A DNA stretch of 64,000 bases, from assembly GCF_900112065.1 (NCBI RefSeq), contig NZ_FOKE01000011.1, positions 27,219-91,218 of the forward strand, given 5' to 3'. Each line of letters begins with the position of its first letter. Position 1 is the stretch's first letter. Origin of the DNA: Cohnella sp. OV330 (lineage in GTDB: Bacteria; Bacillota; Bacilli; Paenibacillales; Paenibacillaceae). Both the position numbers and the translations under genes were made by a program. The notes beneath the pieces were generated by a model that saw only the letters and a list, made by a program, of their open reading frames with translations, ran no database searches and was not told the origin of the DNA. Of the stretch, positions 8,641 to 17,553 are shown in pieces.

Positions 8641-10469
8641 CGATGCTCGGCGCGCCGGTGCGCAAGCTGTGGTCGTACGTGCAGGATCTCAAGATCCAGC
8701 ACAAGCTCATCTTGATTTTCTTTTTTCTGATGATCTTGCCGTTGGGCGCCTTCACGCTGCTCTCCTATAGGCAGGCCGCCCAGACGATTCAGAAAAACAC
8801 GGTTTATTCGGCCAGCCAGTCGTTCGAGCAGGCGGCTTCCTCCCTCGAGTCCAGGATCCGCAGCGCGTCGCTGATCTCCGACTATATCATTCTCGACGAA
8901 GAAGCGAGCCGGATCTTCGGCCGGATGGACGCCGCCTCCTACGCCATTCCGGCGCAGGTCAAAGACGGCGCGTATCTGCTGCGGATGTTCCGATACCTGC
9001 TGCGCAACCAGGATATTTTCCTCATTCGCCTGTTCGTGCCGGACGAGCTCGTATTCGCAGGCGACGGCCAGTCGATTTACGGCCTGAGCGGCGTCCGCGA
9101 CGCGTCCTGGTACGGGCGGCTGCTGAGCAGCAACGGCAAATTGCTGCTGACGCCGACGAAGACGCAATATACCGAGACGACGGGCGCGATCTCGCAGCAC
9201 CCGGTCTTGTCCACCCTGCGCCTGGTCAAAAATCCGAACGACTACGCGAGAAACATGGGCGTGCTCAGCGTGGACATCCTGCAAAGCGACGTTCGGTCGA
9301 TGCTAGAACAGGCCGCCCGTATCACGAATTCCGGCGTCGTCTATCTCGCGGACGCCGACGGCGAGATCGTTCAGTCGTCCGCGGACGCGGCGCAGACGGC
9401 GCGCTGGCGCATCGCGGACGATCCGGCGGAGCCATGGCAGCGCGCGAAGGTGAACGGCAAGGAGGCAATCGTCGGATACCGGACGATCGCAGGCTCCGAC
9501 TGGCGGATGGTGAGCGTCATCCCGCTCGAGGACATCCTGGCCGCCAGCGCGCATCAGCGGAACGTGCTCATTCTCGTCATGATCGCCATGACCGTCGCGG
9601 CCTACGGGCTTGCCTATATCAGCTCGATCTCCAGCACGCGGCGGATCTACCGCCTCATCTTCAAGATGCGGCAGGTGCAAAGCGGCCATCTGTCCGTCAT
9701 CCACCAGAATTTCGGCAGGGACGAGATCGGCGAGCTGGCGGATTCCTATAATTTCATGATCAAAAAAATCGAAGTGCTGATCGAGGACCAGTTCAAGACC
9801 GGGCAAGCGATGAAAAATACGGAACTGAAGCTGGTCCAAGCGGAGCTCAAGGCGCTGCAGTCGCAGATCAATCCCCACTTTTTGTACAACACGCTCGATC
9901 TGATCAATTGGATGGCCATCAAGCACGATTGCCCGGATATCGAATCGCTCATCGGCTCCCTCTCGAGCTTCTACAAGCTGAGTCTCAGGAAGGGCCGCGA
10001 CATCGTCTCGATCGAAGACGAGCTGCAGCATCTGCGAACGTACGTCGATATTCAGAATCACCGGTTCGAGGACAGCATCCGATTGGTCGTGGACGTCGAT
10101 CCCGGCATCCTGGCCTGCGAGATCCCGAAGATCACCCTGCAGCCGCTGGTCGAAAACAGCATCATGCACGGCATTCAGATGAAGCCGGACAAGCGCGGGA
10201 CGGTGACCGTGAGCGGGAAGCTCGAAGACGGCGACATCGTGCTCCTGGTGCGGGACGACGGCGTCGGCATGAGCGAGGCGGCATTGTCCGGCATGCTTGA
10301 GCGGCCCTCGCGGGACGAGTACCATGGCTTCGGCGTCTACAATATTCATGAGCGGTTGAAATTGTCCTTCGGCTCGCCGTACGGCCTGCGCTACGAGAGC
10401 CGGCCGGGCGAAGGCACCACCGCGGAGATACGGATTCCCCCGGCGAAAGGGTTCGGAAACGCCTCGTAA
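8637..10469 (+). CDS. Sensor histidine kinase, YesM type
   Basis: A 610-residue membrane kinase. It has a helix near residues 22-42, a large extracytoplasmic sensing domain to about residue 305, a second helix (VLILVMIAMTVAAYGLAYI), a HAMP region, and then a His_kinase/HATPase module. The phosphorylated His414 lies in QINPHFLYNTLDL. The N box is PLVENSIMHG and the G box DDGVGM. It senses extracellular sugar or loaded binding protein and phosphorylates the YesN-type regulator. The ATG at 8637 overlaps the upstream TGA. An in-frame ATG at 8643 is equally well placed relative to AAGGAAAGG. Confidence 0.92.
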   Translation: MTMLGAPVRKLWSYVQDLKIQHKLILIFFFLMILPLGAFTLLSYRQAAQTIQKNTVYSASQSFEQAASSLESRIRSASLISDYIILDEEASRIFGRMDAASYAIPAQVKDGAYLLRMFRYLLRNQDIFLIRLFVPDELVFAGDGQSIYGLSGVRDASWYGRLLSSNGKLLLTPTKTQYTETTGAISQHPVLSTLRLVKNPNDYARNMGVLSVDILQSDVRSMLEQAARITNSGVVYLADADGEIVQSSADAAQTARWRIADDPAEPWQRAKVNGKEAIVGYRTIAGSDWRMVSVIPLEDILAASAHQRNVLILVMIAMTVAAYGLAYISSISSTRRIYRLIFKMRQVQSGHLSVIHQNFGRDEIGELADSYNFMIKKIEVLIEDQFKTGQAMKNTELKLVQAELKALQSQINPHFLYNTLDLINWMAIKHDCPDIESLIGSLSSFYKLSLRKGRDIVSIEDELQHLRTYVDIQNHRFEDSIRLVVDVDPGILACEIPKITLQPLVENSIMHGIQMKPDKRGTVTVSGKLEDGDIVLLVRDDGVGMSEAALSGMLERPSRDEYHGFGVYNIHERLKLSFGSPYGLRYESRPGEGTTAEIRIPPAKGFGNAS

Positions 10470-10539
10470 ATCATGAACGCGATGGAACGGGCATAGGCCG
10501 TCATGGCCGCATGCCCCTTCCTGCAGTCGCGCCCATGTA

Positions 10540-10553
10540 TGTAAACGTTTTCA
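10540..10553 (+). promoter_or_regulatory. cre (CcpA-binding) site
   Basis: TGTAAACGTTTTCA fits the catabolite-responsive element consensus TGWAANCGNTNWCA without mismatch and is flanked by A/T. It lies 120 bp upstream of the beta-helix exoprotein gene, so it predicts CcpA control of that gene. Confidence 0.65.
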
Positions 10554-10672
10554 TAAAAAGAGCTCGGCCAGTTCCAGCTTGAAGGGAGTGATGCCCGCCA
10601 ACCGATTCCCGCTGTATGATGCCCCGCCAAGCACGAGCAGCTATCCCATTTAAAAAAGGAGATGAAGTTGCA

Positions 10673-13600
10673 GTGAAAAAGAAAAGCATCCTCGCGTTCT
10701 TGACCGCATTCAGCATGATCGCCTCGTTGTTGGGACTCTGGCCGGCACTCCCCGCAGGCATCGCCCAGGCCACGGGTACGACCTACTACGTCAGTCCGAC
10801 CGGCAGCGCGACCAACACCGGCCTCACGACCGGCTCGCCATGGACGTTGACCAAGGCGGCCGCCACGGTGACGGCAGGCGACACCGTACTGTTCATGAAC
10901 GGCGTCTATACCGAACAGCTCGTCCCGCTGAACAGCGGCACGGCGGGCAATCCGATCACCTACAAGGCGCTGAATCCGGGTCAAGCGACGCTGACCTACA
11001 CGGTGACGACGAATCCGATGGACAATCACATGGTCATTAAGATCAAAGGAAAATCGTACCTGACGATCAGCGGCTTCAAGGTGAAGGGCAATCTGAATTA
11101 CGGGAAATGGCTGCTCCTCGACAGCAGCAACGGCACCGCGACCGGGACGAAGAACACCAACATCACGATCTCGGACAACGTGTTCAGCTATGCCACGGGC
11201 GGCTGGGGGCCGCGCGCGCCCTTCTCCGTCAACTATACCGAGCAGTTGAAGCTGCTGAACAATACGATGACCGAGGCGTACGACGGAGACGATCTGATCT
11301 CCTTCGCCAATAGCTCCAAGCTGCTCATCCAGGGCAACGACTTCAGCAAAGCCAGGCATACTGTCGTCGTGTTCGGTTATGCCGGCGCCTATAACAGCGT
11401 GAACGACGTCGTCGTGCGGAGCAACGTGTTCAACAGCCAGTGGAGCCGCAACTTCGAAGTGTTCCCGAACAGCCGGATCCTGTTCGAAGGCAATGTGTTC
11501 TCCGAGCAGCGCTACGGCTCGGGCAACGCATCGTCGCGGGATTCCATCCACGCCGACCGGCTCATTTTCCGCAACAACCGCTTCATCCGCAACTACAGCG
11601 GGGGCACGTTGAGCAGCGCCCCTTATAATGACGGATCGACCGATCTGTACTTCGCGAACTCCGTTTTTTACAACAACGTATTCGCCGAGAACGAAGTATT
11701 CGCGTACCTGTTCGGCGGCAACGGCGTGTACAAGATCAAAAACAACTTCTTCAAAAACAACATTTTCTATAACAACGATCAGAACGCATCGAACCGCAAT
11801 TTGAGATACTTCGAGCGGAAGAACAATCCCGACGGCACCCAGACGTTCGCGTTTATCGACAACAACTTCTGGAACGGTACGGGCGTGACGCCTTACATCC
11901 TCGGCACCAACAACAACTTTGTATTCAGCGACAACGATTATAAGCTGTGGACGCTGGCGGAGGTCGAGGCGATGTCGGACGCCTCAGGCTCCCAGGTGCC
12001 GCAGTTCGACGACAACACGAACGTGAATCCGATGTTCAAGGACCCGGGCGATTACGACTTCACCCTCCAGCTCGGCAGTCCGATGGTCGACGCCGGCACG
12101 AATCTGACGACGGCCTCGGCCGCCGGTACCGCGAGCACGACGCTGAACGTCGTCAACCCGAACTACTTCTACGACGGCTGGGGCATTGCAGGCGAGACGG
12201 GCGATGTCATCTCCGTCGGTTCCGCTTCCAATCGCGCCCGCATCGCGAACATCGCGTACACGGCCGATCCGGCCACCGGCGTCGTGACCGGCGGCACGCT
12301 CACGCTGGATACGCCGCTCACCTGGTCGAACGGCGCTTCGGTCAACATCGCCTATGCCGGCAGCGCGCCGGATCTGGGCCTCGCGGAGACGGGTTCGACG
12401 GCGCCCGCGTCCCTGCAAGTCACGACCGCCACGTTCAAGTCCACCGTCGGCACCTCGGTTCCGTTCGATGCCGACGTATTCGGCAGCTTCACGCCCGTCT
12501 CCTACGCCTGGCGCTTCGGGGACGGCTCGACGGGCACGGGCGCGGCGCCGAGCCACGCCTATTCGCAGCCGGGGCAATATACGGTGTACGCCACGGCGAC
12601 CGATGCGACCGGCAAGACGGTCTCCGGCGTGACGTACGTGATCGTCAATGCCGCGAATTATCTGAGCCAGCCGATGGTGTACCACTCGTTCGACGCGGAC
12701 GATCGCCTGTATGCGCAAGTGTTCCGCTATAGCAAGCGCGGCAACGAAGTACCGAGCGCCACGCGCCAGTTCGAAGGGACGAACGGCGTCATCCACGTGC
12801 CGTACAACAGCGGTAACGACGAGACCAAGCAGCTTCGGTACGCCTATTATCCGACGGACTGGAACATCGACCAATTCCCGATCGTCAGCGCCAAGTACAA
12901 GGTGAACCCGGGTACGCCGCTGCTGCTCGCGCTCGAAGCTTACCCGCTCGGCCGGGACGAGCAGGACAATCAGATGTATCCGATCGCGGCGACCGCTTCC
13001 GCGAATCAGCCGACTGCCGCTTACACCCTCATCGACGACGGAGAGTGGCATACGATCGAGGTCGACGCCCGGGACATTCGAGATCTCGGGGGAACTTACG
13101 CGGGCTTGAACTACCTGCGCTCCGCAGGCTTCCGCATCAAAAACTTCGGCTCCGCGGGCATGGAGTACTGGATCGACGACTTCAGCATCAAGCCTGAAAC
13201 GACGTCGCCCCTGACCATCGCCGAAGCGCCGGTCGACTGGACCAATCAAGACACGACGGTCACGCTGAACGCGAGCGATGACGGATCGGGCGTCAGCGCG
13301 ACGTACTACAAGGTGAACGGGGGCGACGTTCGGACCGGCTCCGCGGTCACCCTGACCGAAGAGGGCGTGCATTCGATCGTTTATTGGAGCGCGGACCGAG
13401 CGGGCAACGTCGAGTCCGAGCGTACCGCGATCGTGAAGATCGACAAGACGCCGCCTACGCTCGACGTGCAGCTCGACAAGACGACGCTGTGGCCGGCGAA
13501 TCACAAGATGGTGACCGTGAACGCCGCGCTGCAGGCGAACGATAGCGGCTCGGGCATCGCATTCACTGAGCTGACGTCCATCGCGAGCAGCGAGCAGGAC

Positions 13601-13813
13601 GGCGGCGATGACGACATTCAAGCCGCTATCGGCACGGAAGCGCACACGTTCGACTTACGCGCCGAGCGATCGGGCAGCGGGCAGGGACGTACGTACACCG
13701 TCACCTATACCGCGACCGACGCAGCGGGCAACCAGACGGCCGTCTCCGTCCCCATCACCGTTCCGCATGACCGTTCGAATCACGCGGACGCTCCCGGAGA
13801 CAAGGAGATTTAA
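10673..13813 (+). CDS. Large secreted multidomain protein: parallel beta-helix, PKD and Ig-like domains
   Basis: A 1046-residue exported protein. The GTG at 10673 follows AAGGAG and starts a classical signal peptide (KKKSILAFLTAFSMIASLLG, cleavage near AQA-TG). Residues of about 35-480 form a right-handed beta-helix of the type seen in PL9-like pectate lyases, beginning TYYVSPTGS and containing many NN(F/V)F turns. A PKD domain follows at about 590-665 (WRFGDGSTGTG, then HAYSQPGQYTVYATATD). Next comes a beta-sandwich that may bind carbohydrate (about 670-845), an OmpL47/Ig-like domain (SADRAGNVESERTAIVKIDKT) and a last Ig-like domain. It probably cleaves or binds plant polysaccharide outside the cell and feeds the adjacent importer. 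The enzymatic activity is inferred. Confidence 0.82.
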   Translation: MKKKSILAFLTAFSMIASLLGLWPALPAGIAQATGTTYYVSPTGSATNTGLTTGSPWTLTKAAATVTAGDTVLFMNGVYTEQLVPLNSGTAGNPITYKALNPGQATLTYTVTTNPMDNHMVIKIKGKSYLTISGFKVKGNLNYGKWLLLDSSNGTATGTKNTNITISDNVFSYATGGWGPRAPFSVNYTEQLKLLNNTMTEAYDGDDLISFANSSKLLIQGNDFSKARHTVVVFGYAGAYNSVNDVVVRSNVFNSQWSRNFEVFPNSRILFEGNVFSEQRYGSGNASSRDSIHADRLIFRNNRFIRNYSGGTLSSAPYNDGSTDLYFANSVFYNNVFAENEVFAYLFGGNGVYKIKNNFFKNNIFYNNDQNASNRNLRYFERKNNPDGTQTFAFIDNNFWNGTGVTPYILGTNNNFVFSDNDYKLWTLAEVEAMSDASGSQVPQFDDNTNVNPMFKDPGDYDFTLQLGSPMVDAGTNLTTASAAGTASTTLNVVNPNYFYDGWGIAGETGDVISVGSASNRARIANIAYTADPATGVVTGGTLTLDTPLTWSNGASVNIAYAGSAPDLGLAETGSTAPASLQVTTATFKSTVGTSVPFDADVFGSFTPVSYAWRFGDGSTGTGAAPSHAYSQPGQYTVYATATDATGKTVSGVTYVIVNAANYLSQPMVYHSFDADDRLYAQVFRYSKRGNEVPSATRQFEGTNGVIHVPYNSGNDETKQLRYAYYPTDWNIDQFPIVSAKYKVNPGTPLLLALEAYPLGRDEQDNQMYPIAATASANQPTAAYTLIDDGEWHTIEVDARDIRDLGGTYAGLNYLRSAGFRIKNFGSAGMEYWIDDFSIKPETTSPLTIAEAPVDWTNQDTTVTLNASDDGSGVSATYYKVNGGDVRTGSAVTLTEEGVHSIVYWSADRAGNVESERTAIVKIDKTPPTLDVQLDKTTLWPANHKMVTVNAALQANDSGSGIAFTELTSIASSEQDGGDDDIQAAIGTEAHTFDLRAERSGSGQGRTYTVTYTATDAAGNQTAVSVPITVPHDRSNHADAPGDKEI

Positions 13814-13876
13814 GCGGCCTGGGTACCGCTAAAATAGAACGCGGCAAGAGCGCCGCTGCACTGCCTGGCCTACGCG

Positions 13877-14024
13877 TTGGTGCACATATTTTGTGCACCA
13901 ACGCGGCAAGTTCGTCGGCGCTCTGCCCAATCTACGCCATGGTGCACATATTTTGTGCACCAACGCGGCAAGTTCGTCGGCGCTCTGCCCAATCTACGCC
14001 ATGGTGCACATAAAATGTGCACCA
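13877..14024. repeat. 62-bp tandem repeat with perfect palindromes (three units)
   Basis: Three palindromes TGGTGCACA-N5-TGTGCACCA are centred exactly 62 bp apart (13878-13900, 13940-13962, 14002-14024). The spacers between them are nearly identical (ACGCGGCAAGTTCGTCGGCG, then CTCTGCCCAATCTACGCCA). The loop is TATTT in the first two and TAAAA in the third. The array fills the gap between two convergent genes. Confidence 0.9.
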
Positions 14025-14066
14025 GCCATCTTTAGCGGCATGCGAACCGGCATTGACCAATACGCC

Positions 14067-14106
14067 AAACGGGATGAGGCAGGAACCCACCTGCTTCATC
14101 CCGTTT
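14067..14106. terminator. Bidirectional intrinsic terminator
   Basis: A 17-bp stem (14067-14083 with 14090-14106, one mismatch) has T runs on both strands. It separates the convergent exoprotein and endonuclease-like genes, and contains the stop codon of the latter. Confidence 0.75.
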
Positions 14107-14908
14107 TTGCGCGATCGGGCTTCGTAGTCAGTACCGCGCACACGGGATAGTGGTCCGAAGGATACCGCCCCTCGTACTTGCCCCGGTCCACCTCGATTCG
14201 TTGCACGGCGACGCCGGGCGAGGCGAAGATATAGTCAATCGGCTCCCCGGCCTCACCGCCCCTGAAGTCATGGAACGTCGCGCCCGCCTTCGCGGCCCCT
14301 CCAGGCAGTGCCGAATAACCGTTCACGTAACCCGCCTGCTCCAGCCCGCGCACGGCCGCATGCGCCGGACCGACATTGAAGTCGCCCGTCAGTACGACGG
14401 ACGCCCCCGTCCGCGCCCGCAGCTCTCCGATCCGACCCATGATCAGCCGCATCCCGTTCACCTGCGCCGGCTCGCTGACATGGTCGAGATGCGTGTTGAA
14501 CACCGTCAACCCGCCTCCGTCCCCGCCTCCATCCGCAGTGCCGTTCAGCCTGACCCACGTGCACATCCGCGGATAGTCCGCGCCCCAGCCCAGCTCTCCG
14601 AGCCGTTCGGGCGTCTCCGACAGTCCGAAACTGCCGTATTCCGCGACGCTCGCCTTGCTGTTCTTGTACCAGACCGCGCAGAACTCGTCCGCTTGCCCGC
14701 CGCGCCGGCCTTCTCCTACCCATGCATAGTCCGGCAGCAACGGCGCCAGGTCCAGCAGCATCGCATAGAGCGCCTCCTGCACGCACACGACGTCCGGATC
14801 GTGGCGCAATATCGCCTTAGCGACGGCTTTCGGGCGCCGCGGCCAGGCATTGTCCCCGTCCGACGGGACGTTCGTTCGCAGATTAAACGTCATCACTTTC
14901 CATTCCAA
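14096..14908 (-). CDS. Endonuclease/exonuclease/phosphatase-fold protein
   Basis: About 270 residues of the EEP (DNase I-like) metal-dependent phosphoesterase fold. The motifs are MTFNLRTNVP at the N terminus, VCVQEAL (metal-binding Glu), FNTHLDHVSEPAQ, GDFNVGP and a terminal SDHYPV catalytic Asp-His. Bacterial relatives of this size are annotated as endonuclease/exonuclease/phosphatase-family hydrolases of unknown substrate (nucleic acid, phosphoinositide or sphingolipid-type). There is no signal peptide. A TTG at 14908 is chosen because GAGGTG lies 6 bases upstream. An ATG at 14893 would give a slightly shorter product. Confidence 0.82.
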   Translation of the reverse strand: MEWKVMTFNLRTNVPSDGDNAWPRRPKAVAKAILRHDPDVVCVQEALYAMLLDLAPLLPDYAWVGEGRRGGQADEFCAVWYKNSKASVAEYGSFGLSETPERLGELGWGADYPRMCTWVRLNGTADGGGDGGGLTVFNTHLDHVSEPAQVNGMRLIMGRIGELRARTGASVVLTGDFNVGPAHAAVRGLEQAGYVNGYSALPGGAAKAGATFHDFRGGEAGEPIDYIFASPGVAVQRIEVDRGKYEGRYPSDHYPVCAVLTTKPDRAKTG

Positions 14909-15128
14909 ACGTATCACCTCGGGTTCGAATTGGCGCACAAGCCATGCAACTTGAGAACAGTTTACCTCTCGGGTCCCGTTCGGTCTATATCCGCTTTTCG
15001 CGACCGTAAGCTCCGCTGCGGGCCGGATTCGGCCATGACCGAATCATTTTCTAGCCAACGCTGTCACCTTTTGCGCCCAACGCGATACTCTATATAGACA
15101 AATGACTACTTTCAACGGAGGGTTTTTA

Positions 15129-15581
15129 ATGAATCGTGGATTTTTCCCCGGCGGCGGTGTTGGTGGCGGTGTTGGCGGAGGTTTCGGCGGCGTTGGTGGA
15201 GGTTTTGGCGGCGGGTTCGGTCGTCGTCCTTTCTTTCGCCCCTTCCCCCACCCTTTCTTCCCCGGCCGCGCCTTGTTTCCGTTTTTCTTCTTTTCTCCGT
15301 TTTTCTTTCCCTTCTTCAGGGACGGACAATCGGACGACATGCTGTTCGCGCAGCATCAAGCCCAGCATGGCGATACGTTAGCTTCGGTAGGCCACAAGTA
15401 CAATATCCCTCATGCGATTTTGGAAGAAGCCAACCCGCAACTGTCCAATCCTAGCCAGCTTCAAGCCGGAGAGATGGTTTACATCCCCCGCATTTCCAAT
15501 ATGATGTGTCAAAAATCTTACACGGAAATGCCGGCATCGGAGCAGCAGGCACAGCCGGCGATGCAGGGCCAGTATAAATAA
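15129..15581 (+). CDS. Glycine-rich LysM-domain protein, probably spore-associated
   Basis: A 150-residue protein. The first 35 residues are almost all Gly with Val and Phe (GGGVGGGVGGGFGG). A Phe/Pro-rich stretch follows (FFRPFPHPFFPG). The C-terminal half carries one LysM peptidoglycan-binding domain (HQAQHGDTLASVGHKYNIPH to GEMVYIP). GGAGGG lies 8 bases before the ATG. No cleavable signal peptide is seen, which suits assembly on the forespore surface as in SafA/coat LysM proteins. The spore role is inferred. Confidence 0.75.
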   Translation: MNRGFFPGGGVGGGVGGGFGGVGGGFGGGFGRRPFFRPFPHPFFPGRALFPFFFFSPFFFPFFRDGQSDDMLFAQHQAQHGDTLASVGHKYNIPHAILEEANPQLSNPSQLQAGEMVYIPRISNMMCQKSYTEMPASEQQAQPAMQGQYK

Positions 15582-15592
15582 CGAAAACAGAC

Positions 15593-15625
15593 ATAAGCCG
15601 CCAATCCTGGAGATTGGCGGCTTAT
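15593..15625. terminator. Bidirectional terminator between LysM gene and permease operon
   Basis: AAGCCGCCAAT (15595-15605) pairs with ATTGGCGGCTT (15613-15623), with A/T-rich flanks on both sides. It serves two convergent transcription units. Confidence 0.7.
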
Positions 15626-15667
15626 TAATTGAAGAAGCGATTGGCAGCTCGTTGCGTCAGGCGCAGG

Positions 15668-16522
15668 TCACTTCATCCCGCTAAGCGCGATGCCCTGAAT
15701 GATGCGCTTCTGGAAAATCAAGAACAGCACGATGAGCGGCAGTACGGACACGGTCGCGCCAGTCATGATCAGAATCCAGCCGCTGTTGTCCTTCAATTCG
15801 CTGGAGAAGTAGACCATGCCGACAGGCAGCGTATAATTGCCTTCCGTCTGCAGCACGATGAACGGCCAGATAAATTGGTTCCAGCTCGAGATGAAGCTGA
15901 GAATCGCGAGCGTGACCATCGCCGGCTTCACGAGCGGCACTGCGATCGAGGCGAACACGCGCCATTCGTTCAACCCGTCGATGCGCGCGGCGTCCAGCAG
16001 CTCCGAAGGCAGCGAAGACATGAACTGGCGCATGAGGAAAATGCCGAACGCCGAGATCAGGCCCGGCAGCAGTAGCCCGACGTACGTATCGGTCAGATGC
16101 AGATCGGACGCCAGCAAATACCATGGAATGATCAGCATCTCCGTCGGAACCATCAGCGTGCTGATAATGAACAGAAAAATGATTTTTTGCCCGGCGAACT
16201 GGAACTTGGCCAGCACGTACCCGACCGCGGTATCGAAGATCAGCACCGACACCGTCGTGACGACGGCGACGACGGCCGTATTCGCGATCCAGCGGCCGAA
16301 CGGCGCCTTGTCGAACAGATCGGCATAATTGCCCCAGGTCGCCGGCGACGGAATAAGCCCCATGTCGAACAAATGCTGCGGCTGCTTGAGCGAGGACGCC
16401 GCCATCCACAGAAACGGGAACATCGTGACGGCGACGCCCGCGAACAGCAGCGCATACCGGATGACCGCCAGCGCGTCTCGCGCGATCGGCCGGGTCCGCC
16501 CCCTATCGACTCTCGTCTGCAA
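15668..16522 (-). CDS. Carbohydrate ABC transporter permease, MalG type
   Basis: A 284-residue CUT1 permease with six helices and the EAA loop ELLDAARIDGLNEWRVFASI. It ends in the usual QKRIIQGIALSGMK. The start is a TTG at 16522, placed 8 bases after GAGGGGGG and 14 bp after the upstream permease stop. No ATG of the reading frame is available at the right place. It is the last gene of the lyase-amidohydrolase-transporter operon. It pairs with the MalF-type permease and relies on an ATPase encoded elsewhere. Confidence 0.9.
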   Translation of the reverse strand: MQTRVDRGRTRPIARDALAVIRYALLFAGVAVTMFPFLWMAASSLKQPQHLFDMGLIPSPATWGNYADLFDKAPFGRWIANTAVVAVVTTVSVLIFDTAVGYVLAKFQFAGQKIIFLFIISTLMVPTEMLIIPWYLLASDLHLTDTYVGLLLPGLISAFGIFLMRQFMSSLPSELLDAARIDGLNEWRVFASIAVPLVKPAMVTLAILSFISSWNQFIWPFIVLQTEGNYTLPVGMVYFSSELKDNSGWILIMTGATVSVLPLIVLFLIFQKRIIQGIALSGMK

Positions 16523-16536
16523 TGGATTTGCCCCCC

Positions 16537-17472
16537 TCAATAGTCGACCTTCCGGTCCAGCACCTTCAGCTGCAGCAGCGTAAACGCCAGCAGAATGACG
16601 AACAGCACGACCGTCGCCGCCGACGCGCTGCCCATGTCGAAGCTCTTGAACGCCAGCTTGTATATATGATAGACGAGCGTACGCGTCGAATTGAGCGGAC
16701 CGCCGTCCTGCGTCATGCTGACGATATGGCCGAACGCCTGCAAATAGGAGATGCCCGCGATGACGGCCGAGAACAGGATGACCGGATTCAACAGCGGGAT
16801 CGTGATATGGCGGAACCGCCGCCACGCGTTCGCGCCGTCGATCTGCGCGGCTTCATAATACGTACGGGGAATGCCCTCCAGCCCGGTGACGAAAACGAGC
16901 ATTTGGAAGCCGACGCTTTGCCAGATCATCGCCAGGGCTACGACGAACGGAGCTTGGCGCGGCGACTGCAGGAACAGCTGAGCCGGAATGCCGAGGTTCA
17001 GCAGCTGCGCGTTGACCCATCCGTTCGGCATGAGCATCCAGCGGAACACCCAGCTGATCGCGACGATGCTGGTCACGTAAGGGATAAAATACACGGTACG
17101 GAAAAATCCCCGCAGCCGCGTCGCGCTCTGCAGCAGCAGCGCGACGGCAAGCCCCGCCGCGAGCTGTCCCGGAATGCCCACCGCGACGAACAGGAACGTA
17201 TTCGCCAGCGAACGGCGGAACGTCTCGTCCGCGAACAGCGCGGCAAAGTTCGCAAAGCCGACGTACGGCTTCTCCGGGGACAGGACGTCCCACTCCCGGA
17301 CGCTGATGTTGAAGGAATAAACGATCGGAACGAGCCTCGTTCCCAGGAAATAAAGCAGCGGTATGCCGAGCATCAAATAAATAAAAAGAATGCGCTGGGT
17401 CCGATAGGTGAACCGGATCGCAAGCAGCCTGCGTCCCGCCTTGGCGCTGCGCTGGATCGCGCTCGATATCAT
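16537..17472 (-). CDS. Carbohydrate ABC transporter permease, MalF type
   Basis: A 311-residue sugar permease (UgpA/MsmF-like) with six helices. The first is RILFIYLMLGIPLLYFLGTR. The EAA loop reads YYEAAQIDGANAWRRFRHIT, and the C terminus is LLQLKVLDRKVDY. The ATG at 17472 has AAGGAGGG 8 bases upstream. It forms the importer with the MalG-type permease and the lipoprotein encoded on either side. Confidence 0.92.
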   Translation of the reverse strand: MISSAIQRSAKAGRRLLAIRFTYRTQRILFIYLMLGIPLLYFLGTRLVPIVYSFNISVREWDVLSPEKPYVGFANFAALFADETFRRSLANTFLFVAVGIPGQLAAGLAVALLLQSATRLRGFFRTVYFIPYVTSIVAISWVFRWMLMPNGWVNAQLLNLGIPAQLFLQSPRQAPFVVALAMIWQSVGFQMLVFVTGLEGIPRTYYEAAQIDGANAWRRFRHITIPLLNPVILFSAVIAGISYLQAFGHIVSMTQDGGPLNSTRTLVYHIYKLAFKSFDMGSASAATVVLFVILLAFTLLQLKVLDRKVDY

Positions 17473-17553
17473 CGGGGCTTCCCTCCTTCCTCGCACGATC
17501 GGGGCCCTGGCCGATCCGCCGGCGCCCCGATCCGTCCGATGCCGCGGGCGAAC

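Noticed and set aside
15129-15240. Glycine-codon tract read as a DNA repeat or mobile element
   Set aside because: The GGCGGT-type repeats are explained by coding for the Gly-rich N terminus behind a good ribosome site.
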